From NCBI RefSeq assembly GCF_051014685.1, contig NW_027478899.1:124001-188000 (forward strand): a stretch of DNA of 64,000 nucleotides, given 5' to 3'. Below the pieces are notes generated by a model. It worked only from the letters and a program-made list of their open reading frames with translations, was not told where the DNA came from and ran no database searches. This stretch comes from Ptiloglossa arizonensis (taxonomy: Eukaryota > Arthropoda > Insecta > Hymenoptera > Colletidae). The first letter of the stretch is position 1; each line of letters starts with the position of its first letter. This document shows, piece after piece, positions 49,122-61,572 of this stretch. Both the position numbers and the translations under genes were made by a program.

Positions 49122-52100
49122 TAAGAAACGCTTCAGAAACTCAAAATTTTCGCAGTTCTGATGCTCGAAACTAGTAACTAGGACGGCCTAGGGGAAAAAA
49201 ACACCTACCGTTGTAATCGGGCGAGTTTCTACTTTCAGATGCAACAGAAATTTTGCGGATTGGTCATTCCTTTCGCGAGATATGGCAGTTTGGAGGTAAG
49301 AAACGCTTGAGAAACTCAAAATTTTAGCAGTTCTGATGCTCGAAACGAATAACTAGAACGGCGTAGGGGAAAAGTACGCATACCGTTGTAATCGGGCGAG
49401 TTTCTACTTTCAGATGCAACAGAAATTTTGCGGATTGGTCAATCCCTTCGCGAGATATGGCAGTTTGTAGGTAAGAAACGCTTGAGAAACTCAACATTTT
49501 CGCAGTTCTGATGCTCGAAACGAATAACTAGAACGGCCTAGGGGAAAACTACGCATACCGTTGTAATCGGGCGAGTTTCTACTTTCAGATGCAACAGAAA
49601 TTTTGCGGATTTGTCAATCCGTTCGCGAGATATGGCAGTTTGGAGGTAAGAAACGCTTGAGAAACTCAAAATTTTCGCAGTTCTGATGCTCGAAATGAAT
49701 AACTAGAACGGACTTGGGGAAACGTACGCATACCGTTGTAATCGGGCGAGTTTCTACTTTCAGGTGCAACAGAAATTTTGCGGATTGGTCAATCCGTTCG
49801 CGAGATATGGCAGTTTGGAGGCAAGAAACGGTCGAGAAATTCAAAATTATCACAGTTCTGATACTCGAAACGAATAACCAGAACGGCCTAGGGGAAAAGT
49901 ACGCATACCGTTGTAATCGGGCGAGTTTCTACTTTCAGATGCAACAGAAATTTTGCGGATTGGTCAATCCGTTCGCGAGATATGGCAGTTTGGAGGTAAG
50001 AAACGCTTGAGAAACTCAAAATTTTCGCAGTTCTGATGCTCGAAACGAATAACTAGAACGGACTTGGGGAAACGTACGCATACCGTTGTAATCGGGCGAG
50101 TTTCTACTTTCAGATGCAACAGAAATTTTGCGGATTGGTCAATCCGTTCGCGAGATATGGCAGTTTGGAGGCAAGAAACGGTCGAGAAACTCAAAATTAT
50201 CACAGTTCTTGACTCGAAACGAATAACCAGAACGGCCTAGGGGAAAAGTACGCATACCGTTGTAATCGGGCGAGTTTCTACTTTCCGATGCAACAGAAAT
50301 TTTGCGGATTGGTCAATCCGTTCGCGAGATATGGCAGTTTGGAGGTAAGAAACGCTTGAGAAACTCAAAATTTTCGCAGTTCTGATGCTCGAAACGAATA
50401 ACTAGAACGGCCTAGGGGAAAACTACACCTACCGTTGTAATCGGGCGAGTTTCTACTTTCAGATGCAACAGAAATTTTGCGGATTGGTCATTCCGTTCGC
50501 GAGATATGGCAGTTTGGAAGTAAGAAACGCTTGAGAAACTCAAAATTTTCGCAGTTCTGATGCTCGACAAGCATAACTAGAACGGTCTAGGGGAAAAGTA
50601 CGCATACCGCTGTAATCGGGCGAGTTTCTACTTTCAGATGCAACAGAAATTTTGCGGATTGGTCAAACCGTTCGCGAGATATGGCAGTTTGGAGGTAAGA
50701 AACGCTTGAGAAACTCAAAATTGTCGCAGTTCTGATGCTCGAAACGAATAACTAGAACGGACTAGGGGAAAAGTACGCATACCGTTGTAATCGGGCGAGT
50801 TTCTACTTTCCGATGCAACAGAAATTTTGCGGATTGATCATTCCTTTCGCGAGATATGGCAGTTTGGAGGTAAGAAACGCTTGAGAAACTCAAAATTTTC
50901 GCAGTTCTGATGCTCGAAACGAATAACTAGAACGGCCTAGGGGAAAAGTACGCATACCGTTGTAATCGGGCGAGTTTCTACTTTCAGATGCAACAGAAAT
51001 TTTGCGGATTGGTCAATCCCTTCGCGAGATATGGCAGTTTGTAGGTAAGAAACGCTTGAGAAACTCAACATTTTCGCAGTTCTGATGCTCGAAACGAATA
51101 ACTAGAACGGCCTAGGGGAAAAGTACGCATACCGTTGTAATCGGGCGAGTTTCTACTTTCAGATGCAACAGAAATTTTGCGGATTGGTCATTCCGTTCGC
51201 GAGATATGGCAGTTTGGAAGTAAGAAACGCTTGAGAAACTCAAAATTTTCGCAGTTCTGATGCTCGAAACGAATAACTAGAACGGCGTAGGGGAAAAGTA
51301 CGCCTACCGTTGTAATCGGGCGAGTTTGTACTTTCAGATGCAACAGAAATTTTGCGGATTGGTCAATCCGTTCGCGAGATATGGCAGTTTGGAGGCAAGA
51401 AACGGTCGAGAAATTCAAAATTATCACAGTTCTGATGCTCGAAACGAATAACTAGAACGGACTTGGGGAAACGTACGCATACCGTTGTAATCGGGCGAGT
51501 TTCTACTTTCAGGTGCAACAGAAATTTTGCGGATTGGTCAATCCGTTCGCGAGATATGGCAGTTTGGAGGCAAGAAACGTTCGAGAAACTCAAAATTATC
51601 ACAGTTCTTGACTCGAAACGAATAACCAGAACGGCCTAGGGGAAAAGTACGCATACCGTTGTAATCGGGCGAGTTTCTACTTTCAGATGCAACAGAAATT
51701 TTGCGGATTGGTCAATCCGTTCGCGAGATATGTCAGTTTGGAGGTAAGAAACGCTTGAGAAACTCAAAATTTTCGCAGTTCTGATGCTCGAAACGAATAA
51801 CTAGAACGGCCTAGGGGAAAACAACACCTACCGTTGTAATCGGGCGAGTTTCTACTTTCAGATGCAACAGAAATTTTGCGGATTGGTCAATCCGTTCGCG
51901 AGATATGGCAGTTTGGAAGTAAGAAACGCTTGAGAAACTCAAAATTTTCGCAGTTCTGATGCTCGACAAGCATAACTAGAACGGTCTAGGGGAAAAGTAC
52001 GCATACCGCTGTAATCGGGCGAGTTTCTACTTTCAGATGCAACAGAAATTTTGCGGATTGGTCAATCCGTTCGCGAGATATGGCAGTTTGTAGGTAAGAA

Positions 52101-54475
52101 ACGCTTGAGAAACTCAACATTTTCGCAGTTCTGATGCTCGAAACGAATAACTAGAACGGCCTAGGGGAAAACTACGCATACCGTTGTAATCGGGCGAGTT
52201 TCTACTTTCAGATGCAACAGAAATTTTGCGGATTGGTCAATCCGTTCGCGAGATATGGCAGTTTGGAGGTAAGAAACGCTTGAGAAACTCAAAATTTTCG
52301 CAGTTCTGATGCTCGAAATGAATAACTAGAACGGACTTGGGGAAACGTACGCATACCGTTGTAATCGGGCGAGTTTCTACTTTCAGGTGCAACAGAAATT
52401 TTGCGGATTGGTCAATCCGTTCGCGAGATATGGCAGTTTGGAGGCAAGAAACGGTCGAGAAATTCAAAATTATCACAGTTCTGATACTCGAAACGAATAA
52501 CCAGAACGGCCTAGGGGAAAAGTACGCATACCGTTGTAATCGGGCGAGTTTCTACTTTCAGATGCAACAGAAATTTTGCGGATTGGTCAATCCGTTCGCG
52601 AGATATGGCAGTTTGGAGGTAAGAAACGCTTGAGAAACTCAAAATTTTCGCAGTTCTGATGCTCGAAATGAATAACTAGAACGGACTTGGCGAAACGTAC
52701 GCATACCGTTGTAATCGGGCGAGTTTCTACTTTCAGGTGCAACAGAAATTTTGCGGATTGGTCAATCCGTTCGCGAGATATGGCAGTTTGGAGGCAAGAA
52801 ACGGTCGAGAAATTCAAAATTATCACAGTTCTGATACTCGAAACGAATAACCAGAACGGCCTAGGGGAAAAGTACGCATACCGTTGTAATCGGGCGAGTT
52901 TCTACTTTCAGATGCAACAGAAATTTTGCGGATTGGACAATCCGTTCGCGAGATATGGCAGTTTGGATGTAAGAAACGCTTGAGAAACTCAACATTTTCG
53001 CAGTTCTGATGCTCGACAAGCATAACTAGAACGGTCTAGGGGGAAAGTACGCATACCGCTGTAATCGGGCGAGTTTCTACTTTCAGATGCAACAGAAATT
53101 TTGCGGATTGGTCAAACCGTTCGCGAGATATGGCAGTTTGGAGGTAAGAAACGCTTGAGAAACTCAAAATTGTCGCAGTTCTGATGCTCGAAACGAATAA
53201 CTAGAACGGACTAGGGGAAAAGTACGCATACCGTTGTAATCGGGCGAGTTTCTACTTTCCGATGCAACAGAAATTTTGCGGATTGGTCATTCCTTTCGCG
53301 AGATATGGCAGTTTGGAGGTAAGAAACGCTTGCGAAACTCAAAATTTTCGCAGTTCTGATGCTCGAAACGAATAACTAGAACGGCCTAGGGGAAAAGTAC
53401 GCATACCGTTGTAATCGGGCGAGCTTCTACTTTCAGATGCAACAGAAATTTTGCGGATTGGTCAATCCCTTCGCGAGATATGGCAGTTTGTAGGTAAGAA
53501 ACGCTTGAGAAACTCAACATTTTCGCAGTTCTGATGCTCGAAACGAATAACTAGAACGGCCTAGGGGAAAAGTACGCATACCGTTGTAATCGGGCGAGTT
53601 TCTACTTTCACATGCAACAGAAATTTTGCGGATTGGTCAAACCGTTCGCGAGATATGGCAGTTTGGAGGTAAGAAACGCTTGAGAAACTCAAAATTTTCG
53701 CAGTTCTGATGCTCGAAACGACTAACTAGAACGGACTAGGGGAAAAGTACGCATACCGTTGTAATCGGGCGAGTTTCTACTTTCAGATGCAACAGAAATT
53801 TTGCGGATTGGTCATTCCTTTCGCGAGATATGGCAGTTTGGAGGTAAGAAACGCTTGAGAAACTCAAAATTTTCGCAGTTCTGATGCTCGAAACGAATAA
53901 CTAGAACGGCGTAGGGGAAAAGTACGCCTACCGTTGTAATCGGGCGAGTTTGTACTTTCAGATGCAACAGAAATTTTGCGGATTGGTCAATCCGTTCGCG
54001 AGATATGGCAGTTTGGAGGTAAGAAACGCTTGAGAAACTCAAAATTTTCACAGTTCTGATGCTCGAAACGAATAACTAGAACGGACTTGGGGAAACGTAC
54101 GCATACCGTTGTAATCGGGCGAGTTTCTACTTTCAGATGCAACAGAAATTTTGCGGATTGGTCAATCCGTTCGCGAGATATGGCAGTTTGGAGGCAAGAA
54201 ACGGTCGAGAAACTCAAAATTATCACAGTTCTGATGCTCGAAACGAATAACTAGAACGGACTTGGGGAAACGTACGCATACCGTTGTAATCGGGCGAGTT
54301 TCTACTTTCAGATGCAACAGAAATTTTGCGGATTGGTCAATCCGTTCGCGAGATATGGCAGTTTGGAGGCAAGAAACGTTCGAGAAACTCAAAATTATCA
54401 CAGTTCTTGACTCGAAACGAATAACCAGAACGGCCTAGGGGAAAAGTACGCATACCGTTGTAATCTGGCGAGTTT
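49122..54475 (+). repeat. Patchwork segment with returning left-half subtypes
   Basis: Directly after copy B there is an aberrant monomer with GAAACTAGTAAC and GGGGAAAAAAACACC. Then 50168-51160 repeats the cassette otherwise found in the left half (marker at 50281), and about 53030-54400 resembles 20673-22043 (CTAGGGGGAAAG at 53036). Subtypes from distant parts of the window are thus interleaved. I see no gene. Confidence 0.7.
52237..52940 (+). repeat. 2-mer tandem duplication (350 bp)
   Basis: The pair GAAATGAATAAC/CTTGGGGAAACG/GGTGC followed by GATACTCGAAACGAATAACC occurs twice, 350 bp apart (GAAATG near 52315 and 52665). The second copy has CTTGGCGAAACG and GGACAATCC changes. Confidence 0.7.
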
Positions 54476-57400
54476 CTACTTTCAGATGCAACAGAAATTT
54501 TGCGGATTGGTCAATCCGTTCGCGAGATATGGCAGTTTGGAGGCAAGAAACGGTCGAGAAATTCAAAATTATCACAGTTCTGATGCTCGAAACGAATAAC
54601 TAGAACGGACTTGGGGAAACGTACGCATACCGTTGTAATCGGGCGAGTTTCTACTTTCAGATGCAACAGAAATTTTGCGGATTGGTCAATCCGTTCGCGA
54701 GATATGGCAGTTTGTAGGTAAGAAACGCTTGAGAAACTCAACATTTTCGCAGTTCTGATGCTCGAAACGAATAACTAGAACGGCCTAGGGGAAAACTACG
54801 CATACCGTTGTAATCGGGCGAGTTTCTACTTTCAGATGCAACAGAAATTTTGCGGATTTGTCAATCCGTTCGCGAGATATGGCAGTTTGGAGGTAAGAAA
54901 CGCTTGAGAAACTCAAAATTTTCGCAGTTCTGATGCTCGAAATGAATAACTAGAACGGACTTGGGGAAAAGTACGCATACCGTTGTAATCGGGCGACTTT
55001 CTACTTTCAGATGCAACAGAAATTTTGCGGATTGGTCAATCCGTTCGCGAGATATGGCAGTTTGGAGGCAAGAAACGGTCGAGAAATTCAAAATTATCAC
55101 AGTTCTGATACTCGAAACGAATAACCAGAACGGCCTAGGGGAAAAGTACGCATACCGTTGTAATCGGGCGAGTTTCTACTTTCAGATGCAACAGAAATTT
55201 TGCGGATTGGTCAATCCGTTCGCGAGATATGGCAGTTTGGAGGTAAGAAACGCTTCAGAAACTCAAAATTTTCGCAGTTCTGATGCTCGAAACGAATAAC
55301 TAGGACGGCCTAGGGGAAAACAACACCTACCGTTGTAATCGGGCGAGTTTCTACTTTCAGATGCAACAGAAATTTTGCGGATTGGTCAATCCGTTCGCGA
55401 GATATGGCAGTTTGGAGGCAAGAAACGGTCGAGAAATTCAAAATTATCACAGTTCTGATGCTCGAAACGAATAACTAGAACGGACTTGGGGAAACGTACG
55501 CATACCGTTGTAATCGGGCGAGTTTCTACTTTCAGATGCAACAGAAATTTTGCGGATTGGTCAATCCGTTCGCGAGATATGGCAGTTTGTAGGTAAGAAA
55601 CGCTTGAGAAACTCAACATTTTCGCAGTTCTGATGCTCGAAACGAATAACTAGAACGGCCTAGGGGAAAACTACGCATACCGTTGTAATCGGGCGAGTTT
55701 CTACTTTCAGATGCAACAGAAATTTTGCGGATTTGTCAATCCGTTCGCGAGATATGGCAGTTTGGAGGTAAGAAACGCTTGAGAAACTCAAAATTTTCGC
55801 AGTTCTGATGCTCGAAATGAATAACTAGAACGGACTTGGGGAAAAGTACGCATACCGTTGTAATCGGGCGACTTTCTACTTTCAGATGCAACAGAAATTT
55901 TGCGGATTGGTCAATCCGTTCGCGAGATATGGCAGTTTGGAGGCAAGAAACGGTCGAGAAATTCAAAATTATCACAGTTCTGATACTCGAAACGAATAAC
56001 CAGAACGGCCTAGGGGAAAAGTACGCATACCGTTGTAATCGGGCGAGTTTCTACTTTCAGATGCAACAGAAATTTTGCGGATTGGTCAATCCGTTCGCGA
56101 GATATGGCAGTTTGGAGGTAAGAAACGCTTCAGAAACTCAAAATTTTCGCAGTTCTGATGCTCGAAACGAATAACTAGGACGGCCTAGGGGAAAACAACA
56201 CCTACCGTTGTAATCGGGCGAGTTTCTACTTTCAGATGCAACAGAAATTTTGCGGATTGGTCAATCCGTTCGCGAGATATGGCAGTTTGGAGGCAAGAAA
56301 CGGTCGAGAAATTCAAAATTATCACAGTTCTGATACTCGAAACGAATAACTAGAACGGACTTGGGGAAACGTACGCATACCGTTGTAATCGGGCGAGTTT
56401 CTACTTTCAGATGCAACAGAAATTTTGCGGATTGTTCAATCCGTTCGCGAGATATGGCAGTTTGTAGGTAAGAAACGCTTGAGAAACTCAACATTTTCGC
56501 AGTTCTGATGCTCGAAACGAATAACTAGAACGGCCTAGGGGAAAACTACGCATACCGTTGTAATCGGGCGAGTTTCTACTTTCAGATGCAACAGAAATTT
56601 TGCGGATTTGTCAATCCGTTCGCGAGATATGGCAGTTTGGAGGTAAGAAACGCTTGAGAAACTCAAAATTTTCGCAGTTCTGATGCTCGAAATGAATAAC
56701 TAGAACGGACTTGGGGAAAAGTACGCATACCGTTGTAATCGGGCGACTTTCTACTTTCAGATGCAACAGAAATTTTGCGGATTGGTCAATCCGTTCGCGA
56801 GATATGGCAGTTTGGAGGCAAGAAACGGTCGAGAAATTCAAAATTATCACAGTTCTGATACTCGAAACGAATAACCAGAACGGCCTAGGGGAAAAGTACG
56901 CATACCGTTGTAATCGGGCGAGTTTCTACTTTCAGATGCAACAGAAATTTTGCGGATTGGTCAATCCGTTCGCGAGATATGGCAGTTTGGAGGTAAGAAA
57001 CGCTTCAGAAACTCAAAATTTTCGCAGTTCTGATGCTCGAAACGAATAACTAGGACGGCCTAGGGGAAAACAACACCTACCGTTGTAATCGGGCGAGTTT
57101 CTACTTTCAGATGCAACAGAAATTTTGCGGATTGGTCAATCCGTTCGCGAGATATGGCAGTTTGGAAGTAAGAAACGTTTGAGAAACTCAAAATTTTCGC
57201 AGTTCTGATGCTCGACAAGCATAACTAGAACGGTCTAGGGGAAAAGTACGCATACCGCTGTAATCGGGCGAGTTTCTACTTTCAGATGAAACAGAAATTT
57301 TGCGGATTGGTCAATCCGTTCGCGAGATATGGCAGTTTGTAGGTAAGAAACGCTTGAGAAACTCAACATTTTCGCAGTTCTGATGCTCGAAACGAATAAC

Positions 57401-58850
57401 TAGAACGGCCTAGGGGAAAACTACGCATACCGTTGTAATCGGGCGAGTTTCTACTTTCAGATGCAACAGAAATTTTGCGGATTTGTCAATCCGTTCGCGA
57501 GATATGGCAGTTTGGAGGTAAGAAACGCTTGAGAAACTCAAAATTTTCGCAGTTCTGATGCTCGAAATGAATAACTAGAACGGACTTGGGGAAACGTACG
57601 CATACCGTTGTAATCGGGCGAGTTTCTACTTTCAGGTGCAACAGAAATTTTGCGGATTGGTCAATCCGTTCGCGAGATATGGCAGTTTGGAGGCAAGAAA
57701 CGGTCGAGAAATTCAAAATTATCACAGTTCTGATACTCGAAACGAATAACCAGAACGGCCTAGGGGAAAAGTACGCATACCGTTGTAATCGGGCGAGTTT
57801 CTACTTTCAGATGCAACAGAAATTTTGCGGATTGGTCAATCCGTTCGCGAGATATGGCAGTTTGGAGGTAAGAAACGCTTCAGAAACTCAAAATTTTCGC
57901 AGTTCTGATGCTCGAAACGAATAACTAGGACGGCCTAGGGGAAAACAACACCTACCGTTGTAATCGGGTTGTTTCTACTTTCAGATGCAACAGAAATTTT
58001 GCGGATTGGTCAATCCGTTCGCGAGATATGGCAGTTTGGAAGTAAGAAACGCTTGAGAAACTCAAAATTTTCGCAGTTCTGATGCTCGACAAGCATAACT
58101 AGAACGGTCTAGGGGAAAAGTACGCATACCGCTGTAATCGGGCGAGTTTCTACTTTCAGATGCAACAGAAATTTTGCGGATTGGTCAATCCGTTCGCGAG
58201 ATATGGCAGTTTGTAGGTAAGAAACGCTTGAGAAACTCAACATTTTCGCAGTTCTGATGCTAGAAACGAATAACTAGAACGGCCTAGGGGAAAACTACGC
58301 ATACCGTTGTAATCGGGCGAGTTTCTACTTTCAGATGCAACAGAAATTTTGCGGATTTGTCAATCCGTTCGCGAGATATGGCAGTTTGGAGGTAAGAAAC
58401 GCTTGAGAAACTCAAAATTTTCGCAGTTCCGATGCTCGAAATGAATAACTAGAACGGACTTGGGGAAACGTACGCATACCGTTGTAATCGGGCGAGTTTC
58501 TACTTTCAGGTGCAACAGAAATTTTGCGGATTGGTCAATCCGTTCGCGAGATATGGCAGTTTGGAGGCAAGAAACGGTCGAGAAATTCAAAATTATCACA
58601 GTTCTGATACTCGAAACGAATAACCAGAACGGCCTAGGGGAAAAGTACGCATACCGTTGTAATGGGGCGAGTTTCTACTTTCAGATGCAACAGAAATTTT
58701 GCGGATTGGTCAATCCGTTCGCGAGATATGGCAGTTTGGAGGTAAGAAACGCTTGCGAAACTCAACATTTTCGCAGTTCTGATGCTCGAAACGAATAACT
58801 AGAACGGCCTAGGGGAAAACTACACCTACCGTTGTAATCGGGCGAGTTTC
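54476..58850 (+). repeat. 5-mer higher-order repeat, 875-bp unit, five units
   Basis: CGGCCTAGGGGAAAACTACG occurs at 54781, 55656, 56531, 57406 and 58280, spaced 875, 875, 875 and 874 bp. The order from that monomer is: AACTACGC with ATTTGTC; GAAATG with CTTGGGG and GAGGCAAG; GATACTC with AATAACC and CTTCAG; ACTAGGACGG with ACAACACC; and a GTAGGTAAG monomer. In the first three units the last is CTTGGGGAAACG type. In the last two it is GACAAGC/CGGTCTAGG type, as in the 33-49 kb blocks. The one-base shortfall comes from GGGTTGTTTC near 57966. The outer edges are approximate. Confidence 0.85.
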
Positions 58851-59122
58851 TACTTTCAGATGCAACAGAAATTTTGCGGATTGGTCAATCCGTTCGCGAG
58901 ATATGGCAGTTTGGAAGTAAGAAACGCTTGAGAAACTCAAAATTTTCGCAGTTCTGATGCTCGACAAGCATAACTAGAACGGTCTAGGGGAAAAGTACGC
59001 ATACCGCTGTAATCGGGCGAGTTTCTACTTTCAGATGCAACAGAAATTTTGCGGATTGGTCAATCCGTTCGCGAGATATGGCAGTTTGTAGGTAAGGAAC
59101 GCTTGAGAAACTCAAAATTTTC

Positions 59123-60347
59123 GCAGTTCTGATGCTCGAAACGAATAACTAGAACGGCCGAGGGGAAAAGTACGCATACCGTTGTAATCGGGCGAGTTTC
59201 TACTTTCAGATGCAACAGAAATTTTGCGGATTGGTCAATCCGTTCGCGAGATATGGCAGTTTGGAGGTAAGAAACGCTTGAGAAACTCAAAATTTTCGCA
59301 GTTCTAATGCTCGAAACGAATAACTAGAACGGACTTGGGGAAACGCACGCATACCGTTGTAATCGGGCGAGTTTCTACCTTCAGATGCAACAGAAATTTT
59401 GCGGATTGGTCAATCCGTTCGCGAGATATGGCAGTTTGGAGGTAAGAAACGCTTGAGAAACTCAAAATTTTCGCAGTTCTGATGCTCGAAACGAATAACT
59501 AGAACGGCCTAGGGGAAAAGTACGCATACCGTTGTAAGCGGGCGAGTTTCTACTTTCAGATGCAACAGAAATTTTGCGGATTAGTCAATCCGTTCGCGAG
59601 ATATGGCAGTTTGGACGTAAGAAACGCTTGAGAAACTCAAAATTTTCGCAGTTCTGATGCTCGACAAGCATAACTAGAACGGTCTAGGGGAAAAGTACGC
59701 ATACCGTTGTAATCGGGCGACTTTCTACTTTCAGATGCAACAGAAATTTTGCGGATTGGTCAATCCGTTCGCGAGATATGGCAGTTTGGAGGCAAGAAAC
59801 GGTCGAGAAATTCAAAATTATCACAGTTCTGATACTCGAAACGAATAACCAGAGCGGCCTAGGGGAAAAGTACGCATACCGTTGTAATCGGGCGAGTTTC
59901 TACTTTCAGATGCAACAGAAATTTTGCGGATTGGTCAATCCGTTCGCGAGATATGGCAGTTTGGAGGTAAGAAACGCTTGAGAAACTCAACATTTTCGCA
60001 GTTCTGATGCTCGAAACGAATAACTAGAACGGCCAAGGGGAAAACTACACCCACCGTTTTAATCGGGCGAGTTTCTACTTTCAGATGCAACAGAAATTTT
60101 GCGGATTGGTCATTCCGTTCGCGAGATATGGCAGTTTGGAAGTAAGAAACGCTTGAGAAACTCAAAATTTTCGCAGTTCTGATGCTCGACAAGCATAACT
60201 AGAACGGTCTAGGGGAAAAGTACGCATACCGCTGTAATCGGGCGAGTTTCTACTTTCAGATGCAACAGAAATTTTGCGGATTGGTCAATCCGTTCGCGAG
60301 ATATGGCAGTTTGGAGGTAAGAAACGCTTGAGAAACTCAACATTTTC
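59123..60347 (+). repeat. 7-mer HOR unit 1 (1,225 bp, haplotype A)
   Basis: Monomers begin at 59123, 59298, 59473, 59648, 59823, 59998 and 60173. The second carries the rare GTTCTAATGC (59301) with CTACCTTCAG, the third TTGTAAGCG, the fourth GACAAGC with GCGACTTTC, the fifth GATACTC with CCAGAGCGG and the sixth CCAAGGGG. GGACGTAAG is at about 59614. Confidence 0.8.
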
Positions 60348-61572
60348 GCAGTTCTGATGCTCGAAACGAATAACTAGAACGGCCTAGGGGAAAAGTACGC
60401 ATACCGTTGTAATCGGGCGAGTTTCTACGTTCAGATGCAACAGAAATTTTGCGGATTGGTCAATCCGTTCGCGAGATATGGCAGTTTGGAGGTAAGAAAC
60501 GCTTGAGAAACTCAAAATTTTCGCAGTTCTAATGCTCGAAACGAATAACTAGAACGGACTTGGGGAAACGTACGCATACCGTTGTAATCGGGCGAGTTTC
60601 TACCTTCAGATGCAACAGAAATTTTGCGGATTGGTCAATCCGTTCGCGAGATATGGCAGTTTGGAGGTAAGAAACGCTTGAGAAACTCAAAATTTTCGCA
60701 GTTCTGATGCTCGAAACGAATAACTAGAACGGCCTAGGGGAAAAGTACGCATACCGTTGTAAGCGGGCGAGTTTCTACTTTCAGATGCAACAGAAATTTT
60801 GCGGATTAGTCAATCCGTTCGCGAGATATGGCAGTTTGGAGGTAAGAAACGCTTGAGAAACTCAAAATTTTCGCAGTTCTGATGCTCGACAAGCATAACT
60901 AGAACGGTCTAGGGGAAAAGTACGCATACCGTTGTAATCGGGCGACTTTCTACTTTCAGATGCAACAGAAATTTTGCGGATTGGTCAATCCGTTCGCGAG
61001 ATATGGCAGTTTGGAGGTAAGAAACGCTTGAGAAACTCAAAATTTTCGCAGTTCTGATGCTCGAAACGAATAACTAGAACGGACTTGGGGAAACGTACGC
61101 ATACCGTTGTAATCGGGCGAGTTTCTACTTTCAGATGCAACAGAAATTTTGCGCATTGGTCAATCCGTTCGCGAGATATGGCAGTTTGGAGGCAAGAAAC
61201 GGTCGAGAAATTCAAAATTATCACAGTTCTGATACTCGAAACGAATAACCAGAACGGCGTAGGGGAAAAGTACGCATACCGTTGTAATCGGGCGAGTTTC
61301 TACTTTCAGATGCAACAGAAATTTTGCGGATTGGTCAATCCGTTCGCTAGATATGGCAGTTTGGAGGTAAGAAACGCTTGAGAAACTCAACATTTTCGCA
61401 GTTCTGATGCTCGAAACGAATAACTAGAACGGCCTAGGGGAAAACTACCCATACCGTTGTAAGCGGGCGAGTTTCTACTTTCAGATGCAACAGAAATTTT
61501 GCGGATTGGTCAATCCGTTCGCGAGATGTGGCAGTTTGGAAGTAAGAAACGCTTGAGAAACTCAAAATTTTC
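60348..61572 (+). repeat. 7-mer HOR unit 2 (1,225 bp, haplotype B)
   Basis: GTTCTAATGC is at 60526. After the GACAAGC/GCGACTTTC monomer an extra CTTGGGGAAACG monomer (61048) precedes the GATACTC monomer (61223). The last monomer is AACTACCC type, so the CCAAGGGG monomer of haplotype A is absent. CGCTAGATATGG near 61345 is shared with unit 3. Confidence 0.8.

Noticed and set aside
54961..57924. Repeated 112-residue plus-strand frames at 875-bp spacing that could suggest a tandem gene family.
   Set aside because: The spacing is simply the 5-mer HOR. The longer frame arises because CTTCAG-type or CTTGCG-type changes remove a stop in one monomer.
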